Part shown: positions 49,006-57,152 of the stretch, in pieces | Layout: every line of letters begins with the position of its first letter | Position numbering within the stretch: position 1 is the stretch's first letter | NCBI RefSeq assembly: GCF_032229285.1 | Contig: NZ_CP135084.1 | Location: forward strand, 1,488,001 to 1,552,000 | Origin: Rheinheimera sp. MMS21-TC3 | GTDB taxonomy: Bacteria; Pseudomonadota; Gammaproteobacteria; Enterobacterales; Alteromonadaceae | DNA: 64,000 bases | Reading direction: 5' to 3' | Notes under the pieces: model-generated | Databases searched by the model: none | Seen by the model: the letters and a program-made list of their open reading frames with translations, nothing else | What the model was told of the DNA's origin: nothing | Program-made: the position numbers and the translations under genes

Positions 49006-49845
49006 TTAGTTATCTTTTGGCGTAAGAATAATGCCTTGCTCAAAAATAACAATTTTCTTGGCTTTATATAGTACACCTATAGCTTGCTTATAAGCTTTTT
49101 TACTTACTCCAAAGGCTTCATAAATTAACTCAGGTGAGCTTTTATCAGTTAAAGCAAGCTTGCCATTATTCTGGTGTAAACGATGCAGAATTTTGTCGGT
49201 TAATTGTTGGGCTTGCTTAAAGGTAGCTGAGGATAAGCGTAAATCTATTTTGTCATCATCGCGAACTTTAACGATATAAGCTGACATTTTATCACCGCGT
49301 TGTAATGGCTTAAAAACCTCATTTTTATATAGCACACCCCAATGGGTTTGATTAACAACTGCTTTATAACCTAAATCAGTTTGCTCACTAATAATAATAT
49401 CAACCCGATCACCGACTTTATAATTAGCAGGGGTTTTATGTAAGTGACGATCTAATTTAGTCGAGGCGACAATCCTATTGCTAACATCAACATAACAATA
49501 GAGCAGATATTTTTGACCTTCCTTCAGAGGGATCTGTTGTTCACTAAACGGCACTAGTAAATCTTTCTTTAAACCCCAATCAACAAAGGCACCCACTTTC
49601 GTTACCGCGACTACGGGTAAATAAGCAACTTCACCTGCTTTAATTTTCGGTCTTTCAGTTGTAGCTATTAATTGATCTTCTGAATCTAAATATAGAAAAA
49701 CGTCTAGTTCCTGACCAATTTCTAGATTTGGAGGTACTACGTTATTAGGCAGTAAAATCTCGCCCCAACTTAAGCCATCAAGGTAATAGCCAAACTTAAC
49801 TTGTTTCTTAACATTAAGGCGATTTATTTTTCCAAGAGCTAACAT
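49006..49845 (-). CDS. CvfB-like S1-domain RNA-binding protein
   Basis: The product is 279 residues. It contains three S1-like beta-barrel modules (about 4-60, 70-130 and 145-210), the second with VTKVGAFVDWGLKKDLLVPFSEQ, and a C-terminal winged-helix region from about 225 to 279 (GVSKKAYKQAIGVLYKAKKI). This matches the CvfB/YitL family. Staphylococcal CvfB regulates virulence genes, and the role in gammaproteobacteria is unclear. It stands alone. Confidence 0.88.
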   Translation of the reverse strand: MLALGKINRLNVKKQVKFGYYLDGLSWGEILLPNNVVPPNLEIGQELDVFLYLDSEDQLIATTERPKIKAGEVAYLPVVAVTKVGAFVDWGLKKDLLVPFSEQQIPLKEGQKYLLYCYVDVSNRIVASTKLDRHLHKTPANYKVGDRVDIIISEQTDLGYKAVVNQTHWGVLYKNEVFKPLQRGDKMSAYIVKVRDDDKIDLRLSSATFKQAQQLTDKILHRLHQNNGKLALTDKSSPELIYEAFGVSKKAYKQAIGVLYKAKKIVIFEQGIILTPKDN

Positions 49846-49918
49846 GTGTTATCCAATAGTAAACCTATAAATAGGTGTTTGTTAATGCTGATTATTTTAG
49901 CTTGAGATTTGTGAATAG

Positions 49919-51436
49919 TTATTTTTCATGTTCAATGCGTTTTAAAGCGTCAGTTAACATAGGTAAATCAAGCTTCTCTGTTAAAGGTAATAATGTACCA
50001 GCTGACCAGACACCATAACTTCCATCTTCGCGTAATATAACCATTTTATCTTTTTTAAAGCTGATGATCTCTTGGCCGCTAATTAATAATTTAGGTAATT
50101 TACTGGGTTGCAGTAAATTATCACCAAGCCAGCTATGCTCACTACTACAGCCAGCTTGCGCTAATAAAGTAGGGAGTAAGTCTAAGTGTTGCGACACTTC
50201 ATAGTGTTGTAACTTAAGTAGCTTTTTCCAATTGGTCCAAGCGACTGTTGGTGCTAGGGTGAACTTTTCATGTTGTGCCACTAATTGCATAATAAGAATA
50301 TTGTCAAAATGGTCATAGTTAGCCCAGTGTTTATCGGCATGGTCATCAAAAACAATAGCATAGTGGTTTAAGTTTTTTGTTGCTGTTAACCAAGGTAAGG
50401 CTAAAAATTCAGTACTATCATCTCGTGCTATAGTCAGTTTTTGTTCAGATAATTGTGCTAACCAAGCAGGGGCTGTTTTTAATACTGTCGAATTAGCGGC
50501 ATTGTAATAAAACTGACCATATAAGAGATTTACTAAGGCTTCTGTAGTTTGTACCGGAGCAAAGTGCTGCTCTAGCGGTTTAAAATATTTGGCCTGAAAA
50601 AACTGTTGCTGTGCAGCGTTAAAGTTCCTGCTAATGATTAACAGGGTGCTTTTGCCTGCAGCAGTGTTATTACACTGCAAGGTTTTATTTGCTTGAAAGG
50701 TGTCTGGAACACTCATCTTATCTAATTGCCGTTGAGCGCGCTTAGTTAAATCAACTAATTGATAACGAGCTAAAAAGGTTTTAGCTGTTGCGGGATAAGA
50801 TAGCGGCAATACATTATCCTGTTTAGTGACATCCCACTTTAAGTTGGCATCAGCATAAATGTGTACTATGTGACTTAACATAAAGCTGCCAACAAATAGC
50901 AGCATAAGCGGCTGAGCTAAGCCTGATTGCTTTAAGCGTTCTATTTTCTTCCAACAAAAATTACTTAAGGTTAATTGCAATGCAAACAGTAGTGCAGCAA
51001 CAGTCATAACTATGATAATAAAATTGCGTAAGTTAGTGACAATTTGCTGACGTAATAGGTCGATTGTTTGTTCAAAAGAAGCTGCACCAATATGATAGCC
51101 AAGATTATTATAAACATAGGCATCAAAAATAAGGACGACAAAAGCAGATGTAGCAATAGCAGCGGCAATTCCTCTGACGTGGCGCTGATAGGGAAAGATC
51201 AATGAAACCGGAAAAATAGTTAAGATAAAAAACAGAAAACAAAGAAAGGCGGTGTGACCTATCCAATTTAATGCTAAATAGGTCCAGCCTATCACTGAAG
51301 AAGGCGCCGGCTCTGCTAGCCAATATGCAGAAGTAACAATTAATGCTAATAGAATATTAAAAAAACTAAACCAATGGCCCCAATTAAGCAGTCGATTTAC
51401 TTTTTTTACTAAAGACACATTTTGTTCTAACACCAT
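49919..51436 (-). CDS. yejM: YejM/PbgA-like inner-membrane protein, shortened sulfatase-like domain
   Basis: The product is 505 residues. The N-terminal membrane domain has five helices (about 15-205; GHWFSFFNILLALIVTSAYWL and a cluster around YNNLGYHIGAASFEQTIDLLRQQ), and the rest is periplasmic. This is the DUF3413/YejM layout. E. coli YejM is 586 residues and controls LpxC turnover through YciM/FtsH. Here the periplasmic domain is about 80 residues shorter and I see no intact sulfatase catalytic motif. ATG at 51436 follows yejL by 10 bp; the yejK-yejL-yejM order is conserved. Confidence 0.85.
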   Translation of the reverse strand: MVLEQNVSLVKKVNRLLNWGHWFSFFNILLALIVTSAYWLAEPAPSSVIGWTYLALNWIGHTAFLCFLFFILTIFPVSLIFPYQRHVRGIAAAIATSAFVVLIFDAYVYNNLGYHIGAASFEQTIDLLRQQIVTNLRNFIIIVMTVAALLFALQLTLSNFCWKKIERLKQSGLAQPLMLLFVGSFMLSHIVHIYADANLKWDVTKQDNVLPLSYPATAKTFLARYQLVDLTKRAQRQLDKMSVPDTFQANKTLQCNNTAAGKSTLLIISRNFNAAQQQFFQAKYFKPLEQHFAPVQTTEALVNLLYGQFYYNAANSTVLKTAPAWLAQLSEQKLTIARDDSTEFLALPWLTATKNLNHYAIVFDDHADKHWANYDHFDNILIMQLVAQHEKFTLAPTVAWTNWKKLLKLQHYEVSQHLDLLPTLLAQAGCSSEHSWLGDNLLQPSKLPKLLISGQEIISFKKDKMVILREDGSYGVWSAGTLLPLTEKLDLPMLTDALKRIEHEK

Positions 51437-51446
51437 AGTGCTGTAC

Positions 51447-51671
51447 TTACTTATTTTTGCTGGCGATAGAATCAACCAGAGCTTGATTAAAATGTTTAAC
51501 TATAGTGTCGCGTTGTGCTGTTGGTACGCTGCTATTAACAACATGACTAATAGCATTTCCTAAACACATTAAGCTTAATTCTGTCGTTGCATTCTCAGCG
51601 TGCAAGACGTCTAACAACTGATTGACTAAAGTTTCAATCTTAGCGGTGGAATACTTTGATACAATTGCCAT
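51447..51671 (-). CDS. yejL: YejL family (DUF1414) protein
   Basis: The product is 74 residues. MAIVSKYSTAKIETLVNQLLDVLHAENATTELSLMCLGN is the expected DUF1414 pattern: a small helical protein of unknown function. It is divergent from yejK with 69 bp between and is co-transcribed with yejM. E. coli YejL is 75 residues. Confidence 0.93.
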   Translation of the reverse strand: MAIVSKYSTAKIETLVNQLLDVLHAENATTELSLMCLGNAISHVVNSSVPTAQRDTIVKHFNQALVDSIASKNK

Positions 51672-51740
51672 GAATTACCTGAAGTTATAATGATTAAACA
51701 TATAGAATAGTAACAGAATTCAATTTAAACAGGAAAAGTT

Positions 51741-52784
51741 ATGTCAGTAGAAGTAAAACAATTGGCAATAAACCATATAGAGCTAGATGAACAAGCGCAA
51801 AGTAAAGCCCATTATCGGCCATCCTTAGTTGAGCCTACAGTAGCCGTTTCCCATTTAATTGAGCAATTACATCTAGCTTACAATGGCAAACCAGCAAAAG
51901 GTTATGCTGTATTTAATGCCGATAAACCCCAACAGGTTGTTTCGGCACTTAACGATTGGCAGCAGCAAACTAGTGATTTTACTGTATTAGCTAATGCGGC
52001 TACTGCCGAGTTAGTACGGCAATTAATGACCCACCAACTGCCGGAGCAAGGCTATTTTTTAATTTGCCATTACCGCTATTTAGCCAGTGATTATTTACTA
52101 TTTTGTTTGTTGGGTAGCAAGGACCATTTTGCTTTAAGTGACGAATTAGAGCTAGCTACTTCGCGTCATCTTGATATTGCTAGAATGCAATTAGCCGCTC
52201 GGATTGATTTAACGGCATATCAAACCTCAGCACAGTCAGGTAATTATTTAAGCTTTATACGCGGCAGAGCTGGGCGTAAAGTGGCAGATTTCTTTTTAGA
52301 CTTTTTAGGTTGTGAAGAAGGAACTGATGCTAAGGCAAATAGCAAAGTGGTTTTATCCTCTGTTGAAGAATACTTTAGTGCAGCTGAGTTTGATGATACT
52401 GAAAAAAATGATAGTAGAAAGCAAGTATACCAGTACTGCGAAGAGCGAGCTAAATCTGGCCAAGAAGTGGTGTTGTCAGAGCTTTCCGCTGTAGTAGATG
52501 AGCAAGAGCAGCAAGGGTTTATGCGCTATTGTCAAGAGCAGCAGCTTGCAGTAGCAGAGCAGTTTCCTGTAGAAGTGAAAGAGTTAAAAAACTTAGTGAA
52601 ATTTGCCGGCCAAGGCGGCGGCTTGTCGCTTAGCTTTGAACAAAAGTTGCTCGGTGATAGAGTCCAGTATGATGCCCATAGTGATACTTTACTAATTAAA
52701 GGCACACCTCCAAATTTACGTGATCAACTGCAGCGTTTTGTTCAAGGCTATTCATCGTTTGAACATAAAGTAAAAAATGAATAA
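51741..52784 (+). CDS. yejK: Nucleoid-associated protein YejK (NdpA)
   Basis: The product is 347 residues (E. coli 335). It has LLFCLLGSKDHF, YLSFIRGRAGRKVADFFLDFLGCEEGTDAKANSKVV and a C-terminal conserved segment DTLLIKGTPPNLRDQL. YejK binds the nucleoid and interacts with topoisomerases. It is transcribed away from yejL. Its stop lies 3 bp before the convergent M15 peptidase gene end. Confidence 0.95.
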   Translation: MSVEVKQLAINHIELDEQAQSKAHYRPSLVEPTVAVSHLIEQLHLAYNGKPAKGYAVFNADKPQQVVSALNDWQQQTSDFTVLANAATAELVRQLMTHQLPEQGYFLICHYRYLASDYLLFCLLGSKDHFALSDELELATSRHLDIARMQLAARIDLTAYQTSAQSGNYLSFIRGRAGRKVADFFLDFLGCEEGTDAKANSKVVLSSVEEYFSAAEFDDTEKNDSRKQVYQYCEERAKSGQEVVLSELSAVVDEQEQQGFMRYCQEQQLAVAEQFPVEVKELKNLVKFAGQGGGLSLSFEQKLLGDRVQYDAHSDTLLIKGTPPNLRDQLQRFVQGYSSFEHKVKNE

Positions 52785-52787
52785 TAT

Positions 52788-53471
52788 TTAGCGACAAATG
52801 TTTTGCACATACTGTTGGTAGATATCGGCTAAATGCATTAACACAGCTTCTTGTTCAGCAACAGGATTTTTTTTAATACAAGCTGCGAGTAATTGACAAC
52901 TTAACTGTTGCTGATATTGATCAGCAACAGGTGCAAAACTGATATGCCATGGTTCTGCTGCAACACCTTGTTGATAATATTTATAAGGCATAAAAAAGCC
53001 GAAGCTGCTTGCGTGCTGCTCTAACCATTTCTTCATGGCAAAAAAGGGTCCGCCAACTTGATATTCTACAGGCTCGAGGCGAGGCTGATAATCACTTGCT
53101 ACGGCGTTAGTATCGTAGAGATCAATATCTGTCCCCCAATGATGCCTGCTTGCTCCTGGCAAAGCTGAAAACAGCAATACAGCATTGAGTTTTGCTCTTG
53201 TATTCAAGCTTTCAAGGCAAACTGGCTGATTATTTAAATCATATACCGTGCGCTTACCAGAAAGTTTGGCCTGCCAAATTTGAGCTTGACGCTGATAAGA
53301 GCGAAATGCTGAGACTATTGATAACTTAATACCGTCTTTTTTTGCAGCTGTAGCCATAGCATCAAACTGTTGAGATGCTTCTGGCTGCAATTTAAAGCCA
53401 TCATCTCGTTGGATTAAATGCTGTTGGGATAATCCAGTGATGCAGGTAATTAAATCAAAGTTAGATGCCAT
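52788..53471 (-). CDS. M15-family D-Ala-D-Ala carboxypeptidase
   Basis: The product is 227 residues. The zinc motifs of the VanY/DdpX-type M15B family are seen: SAFRSYQRQAQIW, SRHHWGTDIDLYD (His and Asp ligands) and EPWHISF. No signal peptide is obvious, so it may be cytoplasmic, or exported by another route. It would trim D-Ala from peptidoglycan stem peptides or break down recycled peptides. ATG at 53471 is chosen; it lies one base past the yffB stop, and an upstream in-frame start overlaps yffB. Confidence 0.88.
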   Translation of the reverse strand: MASNFDLITCITGLSQQHLIQRDDGFKLQPEASQQFDAMATAAKKDGIKLSIVSAFRSYQRQAQIWQAKLSGKRTVYDLNNQPVCLESLNTRAKLNAVLLFSALPGASRHHWGTDIDLYDTNAVASDYQPRLEPVEYQVGGPFFAMKKWLEQHASSFGFFMPYKYYQQGVAAEPWHISFAPVADQYQQQLSCQLLAACIKKNPVAEQEAVLMHLADIYQQYVQNICR

Positions 53472-53472
53472 A

Positions 53473-53820
53473 TTAAAGATCAAAAATTTGTTGGTATTGC
53501 TCGGGTTTAAATCCGAGGTGATATTGTTCTTTATGCCATAATAGAGGGCGTTTAATCATTGCCGGTTGGGCTAGCATTAATGCTAGAGCTTTAGTTTCAT
53601 CTAGATTCTCTTTATCCTCTTGCGGTAATTGGCGGTAGGTTGTGCCTCGGGTATTAAGTAAGTTTTGCCAACCACAAGCAGCTGAAAACTCGGCTAATAG
53701 TTCTGCTGTTAAACCATCTTGGCGATAATCTATATAAGTGAAGTCTAATTGTTGTTCGGTTAGCCATTTCAATGCTTTTTTAATGGTGTCACAATTCTTA
53801 ATGCCATATATTTTAGTCAT
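53473..53820 (-). CDS. yffB: ArsC/Spx-family reductase (YffB-like)
   Basis: The product is 115 residues, a thioredoxin-fold protein: KIYGIKNCDTIKKALKWL (Cys about 9), DYRQDGL and RPLLWHKEQYHLGFKP. The CDTxxKA motif and length match YffB (E. coli YffB; glutathione-dependent thiol reductase candidate). Its substrate is not known. ATG at 53820 is preferred since AAGG lies five bases upstream; in-frame sequence further upstream runs into the EIIA-like gene. It lies in a three-gene leftward group with the EIIA-like and M15 genes. Confidence 0.86.
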   Translation of the reverse strand: MTKIYGIKNCDTIKKALKWLTEQQLDFTYIDYRQDGLTAELLAEFSAACGWQNLLNTRGTTYRQLPQEDKENLDETKALALMLAQPAMIKRPLLWHKEQYHLGFKPEQYQQIFDL

Positions 53821-53834
53821 ATCAACCTTAGTAT

Positions 53835-54341
53835 TTATTTTGAGTAAGTTTGCACAATAACTGCTGCGTTGTGAGCGGCAAGTACCCGACGCTCGCAGCA
53901 AAATAAAGCTTTAATTATAGGATGTGGCAGAATCATTAAAACACAATAAAGAGGTTGCTGACTATTAAACCAATGTTGTTCTATTTGTATGATCTCTTGA
54001 CCTGCATCCACATCTATAGCCGAGATACTTAAGCGTCTAATAGCTTTAGCGTGTTGGGTAAACAAAGCTAAAGGTAAGTCCAATTGAACACTAATGCCTG
54101 ATTTATGAGTAAAGCGGATCCGGCGGTTACCATGTAAATAAGCCGTTAGCTTAGCTTTAAATGGTGCTTTAATTACACCTTGGTGCAACTTAATACACAA
54201 AGCTTGATCTAATAGCATAGAGTGGTATAAAAAATCAGGATGCGCTTTCAATGGTAAAATATCACCACTTACAGGACTTTTAATACCAATACCACGTATA
54301 TCGCCTAATTGTGGTAACCATTGTAAAGCTGTATTGACCAT
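53835..54341 (-). CDS. EIIA(Glc)-like domain protein without active-site histidines
   Basis: The product is 168 residues. Its residues 20-110 follow E. coli Crr closely in pattern: SPVSGDILPL (Crr APLSGEIVNI), KAPFKAKLTAYLHGN (Crr VAPVDGTIGKIFETN) and VDAGQEIIQIE (Crr VKVGDTVIEFD). In Crr, His75 and His90 carry and stabilise the phosphate. Here the aligned residues are Arg73 and Asp88, so phosphotransfer is unlikely. It may have kept a structural or regulatory role, such as a mimic of one EIIA state. It is the first gene of a leftward group with yffB and an M15 peptidase. The alignment was made by eye. Confidence 0.65.
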   Translation of the reverse strand: MVNTALQWLPQLGDIRGIGIKSPVSGDILPLKAHPDFLYHSMLLDQALCIKLHQGVIKAPFKAKLTAYLHGNRRIRFTHKSGISVQLDLPLALFTQHAKAIRRLSISAIDVDAGQEIIQIEQHWFNSQQPLYCVLMILPHPIIKALFCCERRVLAAHNAAVIVQTYSK

Positions 54342-54813
54342 AATTAAGTTTTATCCTTCTTTACTGATGATTACTGTATAATAATGCGAATAATTTGTCT
54401 GCTAACAAGGTTAAATGACATTAATTTTGCGAGTAACAAGCAAGCGTTTTGGTCATATGGTACTTTTTCGTGGCTTTGACCTGTAAAACGTCTTAAAAAG
54501 TGTTTTTTTATAGGATAAATAAACATCAAAAATCAATTATTCTGATAGAGTCTAGTGTCATCTTGTCCACAATTTCTGTGGATAAGCTTGTTAGTAACAC
54601 TGTTTACTTTGATTAAGTTGTTGATTTAAATGTGATAATCTTATTGGCACATTATTTGTTAGTTTTAGTTGGTTGTAAATAAGCAGCTTAAGCATAGTTA
54701 ACACGTTTTTATGATTAGTAAGCGGTTAGTTTAAGTTATAATAATCCATATGAAATATCACTTAGCTTTATTATAAGTTATATTATCGTTACAGTATTAG
54801 CTAGGAGGTTGCG
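54342..54813. promoter_or_regulatory. AT-rich intergenic region before yfbV with DnaA-like boxes
   Basis: This 472-bp region lies between the divergent EIIA-like gene and yfbV and should hold both promoters. A TATAAT lies at 54737-54742, without a good -35. The notable element is the DnaA-box-like pair listed separately. I see no convincing small gene. The right end carries AGGAGG, the strong ribosome-binding site of yfbV. Confidence 0.5.
54563..54585. promoter_or_regulatory. Inverted pair of DnaA-box-like sequences
   Basis: TGTGGATAA at 54577-54585 is a perfect DnaA box (TTATCCACA on the minus strand). Five bases before it, TTGTCCACA at 54563-54571 differs from the consensus by one base and is in the opposite orientation. 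The surroundings are AT-rich. Confidence 0.55.
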
Positions 54814-55260
54814 ATGTTATTTTCACTTTTATCTATAGTTAAAAAAGGTCATCATTACAGCAAGCAATGGCCAAGCCAATCTGAATTAAATAGCTTATTT
54901 CCAGAAAATAAAATTATATTGTTGACTGCTTTAGCCAGTAGATACTTACCTTTTTTAGCTATGGCAACAGCTTATGTCCAATACAGTTTATTGGGTAGTG
55001 AATTTTTAATCCAAATTGTCGCAATGATGCTATTTATTGCAACCTTACCTTTACAGGGGTTTTATTGGTTAGGTGTAAGAGCAAAAACTAAACTTTCACC
55101 AGCTCATGCTGCTTGGTTTCGTCAGATCTGCAATAAAATGCAGCAACATGGGCTTGAATTACCACAATATAAACAGCCAAGCCGTTATATCGATTTAGCT
55201 CATGTATTACAGCAAGCATACCGGCAGTTAGATAAAGCCTTTATTCGCGAGTGGATTTAA
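54814..55260 (+). CDS. yfbV: YfbV (UPF0208) membrane protein
   Basis: The product is 148 residues with two membrane helices (about 40-62 and 68-90) followed by a soluble C-terminal region. The N-terminal KGHHYSKQWPSQSELNSLFPENKII and the FYWLGVRAKTKLSPAHAAWF segment match UPF0208. E. coli YfbV helps confine the Ter macrodomain. E. coli yfbV lies by ackA; here the neighbours differ. A strong AGGAGG site precedes the ATG. Confidence 0.9.
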   Translation: MLFSLLSIVKKGHHYSKQWPSQSELNSLFPENKIILLTALASRYLPFLAMATAYVQYSLLGSEFLIQIVAMMLFIATLPLQGFYWLGVRAKTKLSPAHAAWFRQICNKMQQHGLELPQYKQPSRYIDLAHVLQQAYRQLDKAFIREWI

Positions 55261-55285
55261 TTATAAAGGCTTTACCATGTGGTAC

Positions 55286-56092
55286 TTATTTAAACACAGA
55301 CCAAACAGGTGCATGATCTGAAGGCTTATCAATGCCTCTTAATTCATAGTCAATATCGCTTTCAATACAACGCTTTGCTAAGGCTTCTGTTGCTAAAATG
55401 ACATCTATCCTTAGGCCGCGGTTATCTAAAAAGCCTTTTGAGCGGTAATCAAACCAGCTATATCTATCTGTTACGTTAGGATGTAAGTTTCTAAAAGTAT
55501 CGCTTAGTCCCCAATTCTTTAAACGCTGCAGCCATTCTCGCTCTTCAGGTAAAAATGAGGTCTTTCCTTCACGCAACCAACGTTTAGCATTGGCTTCACC
55601 AATACCAATATCTAAGTCAATTGAAGAAATATTAATATCACCAATAACGGCTAATAACTCATCAGGTGTGTGATGAGTGTTAAGGTAGTTTTGTAGGTCA
55701 TCATAAAATTTTTCTTTGGCAGGAAACTTGATTGGATGGGCACGGTTTTCGCCTTGTGGAAAATATCCATTCAAAATAGTCACAGCTTCACCATCAGGCA
55801 TAGAAAAGCGACCAATTAACATTCGACGCTGAGCATCCTCTTCATCTGTGGGGAAACCGTACTGCATTGCTAAAGCAGGCTCTTTGCTTAAAATGGCGAC
55901 ACCATAATGTCCTTTTTGGCCATGGTGATAGACATGATAGCCCATGGCTTCTACATCCGCTAACGGAAATACATCATCATGCACCTTAATTTCTTGCAGA
56001 CCAATAATGTCTGGTTGGTGCTTAGTAATGAGTGCTTGTAGTTGATGTAGCCTGGCACGAATTCCGTTGATGTTAAAGGATATTACTTTCAT
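55286..56092 (-). CDS. xthA: Exonuclease III
   Basis: The product is 268 residues, the same as E. coli ExoIII. The endonuclease/exonuclease/phosphatase motifs are present: [46 protein letters not shown] and SDHAPVW (catalytic His). It removes AP sites and 3' blocks in base-excision repair. It converges with yfbV and diverges from ygjP. Confidence 0.97.
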   Translation of the reverse strand: MKVISFNINGIRARLHQLQALITKHQPDIIGLQEIKVHDDVFPLADVEAMGYHVYHHGQKGHYGVAILSKEPALAMQYGFPTDEEDAQRRMLIGRFSMPDGEAVTILNGYFPQGENRAHPIKFPAKEKFYDDLQNYLNTHHTPDELLAVIGDINISSIDLDIGIGEANAKRWLREGKTSFLPEEREWLQRLKNWGLSDTFRNLHPNVTDRYSWFDYRSKGFLDNRGLRIDVILATEALAKRCIESDIDYELRGIDKPSDHAPVWSVFK

Positions 56093-56211
56093 ATTTGCTT
56101 ATTTCCTACTTATAAGAGAGATACAAAATCAAGAGGATAATAACACTTTATGCAGTGCTATGGCACAATGCTGTGGTTTGCTAACTAGGCTTTAGATAAT
56201 TGAGGAGTAGA

Positions 56212-56913
56212 ATGTCGGGATTACAAATAAATGAGGAGCTTTATAATTATACTTTGCACTATAGTAAACGACGTAGTTTAGCTATCCAAGTTAAAGCTGG
56301 CAAAGTTATAGTTAGAGCACCGCTTACGTTACCTAAGACGAAAATTACAGACTTTTTGCAGCAAAAGCAGCAATGGATTTTAAATAAAATACAGAGCACA
56401 GCAAGATTAACCACGCCTTGTTGGCTAGCAGAAAAACGAATTCCATTATTTGAGACAATTTTGCAACTCGATATACAACAAGGGCGTAAAAGTAGCGTTC
56501 AGCAACATCAGGATAGATTAATCGTTACTATATCATCTCGAGTTAACTCTGAGCGTGTTAATTTAGTTCAGCAGCAACTTATTATAAATTGGTATAAACA
56601 GCAGGCCTTAGATTGGTTTACTATCCGCGTACAATATTGGCAGCAGCTATTAAAAGTACAAGCTACAGAAATTATTATTGGAGGTTGGTCAAGTAAATGG
56701 GGTTATTGTCGTTCTGATGGTAGATTAGGCTTCAATTGGCGTTTATTAATGGCACCTACTTGGGTAGCTGACTATGTTGCTCTGCATGAAGTCTGTCATT
56801 TACGATATTTAAACCATTCGTCGCAGTATTGGCAATTAGTTAGAAAACACTGTGCAGATATAGAACAAGCTAAGCAGTGGCTAAAAGATAACCAGCATAA
56901 ACTTGTTATATAA
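56212..56913 (+). CDS. ygjP: YgjP/DUF45 zinc metallopeptidase-like protein
   Basis: The product is 233 residues. It contains HEVCHLRYLNHSSQYW (HExxH zinc motif with the downstream third ligand) at about 186-200, and WSSKWGYCRSDGRLGFNW just before it, the two motifs that define the YgjP family. It is probably a SprT-like cytoplasmic protease, substrate unknown. ATG at 56212 is chosen because GAGGAG lies just upstream; a TTG at 56200 is unlikely. Confidence 0.9.
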   Translation: MSGLQINEELYNYTLHYSKRRSLAIQVKAGKVIVRAPLTLPKTKITDFLQQKQQWILNKIQSTARLTTPCWLAEKRIPLFETILQLDIQQGRKSSVQQHQDRLIVTISSRVNSERVNLVQQQLIINWYKQQALDWFTIRVQYWQQLLKVQATEIIIGGWSSKWGYCRSDGRLGFNWRLLMAPTWVADYVALHEVCHLRYLNHSSQYWQLVRKHCADIEQAKQWLKDNQHKLVI

Positions 56914-56922
56914 CGGTATAGG

Positions 56923-57000
56923 TAAAAAAAAAGTCGCCAACAACAGTGCGGGCGACTAAACAAGGACATCTGTAGGGAGATTATGAATTACTACTAACAT
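56923..57000 (-). ncRNA. Candidate leftward small RNA ending at an intrinsic terminator
   Basis: On the minus strand AGTCGCC (56957-56951) and GGCGACT (56938-56932) form a stem with a 12-nt loop, followed by about nine T residues. That is a textbook terminator, but no leftward gene lies upstream. The preceding bases on the minus strand are unstructured and include TCTCCCT (56980-56974) and TGTCCTTG, which are complementary to Shine-Dalgarno-type sequences. A leftward RNA of roughly 75 nt is the simplest reading. No clear promoter is seen, so the 5' end is a guess. On the plus strand the same region holds AGGGAG and a four-codon frame (ATG at 56983 to TAA at 56997). Confidence 0.35.
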
Positions 57001-57152
57001 ATAGACTATCAAAAAAGTAAAAGATTCAATTTATTTATAAATAATTTTGCCAGTTTTGCTTTTAGGTATAGTTTATCTTAAGCTGCTCAACGTTTTAAAT
57101 ATTGACTTTAATAATACAGCCAGCAGTGCTGCATAATAATTGGAACAACTAC

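Noticed and set aside
54342..54813. A chromosomal replication origin
   Set aside because: Only two DnaA-like boxes, and none of the usual oriC neighbours (mnmG, mnmE, rpmH, dnaA) are present.
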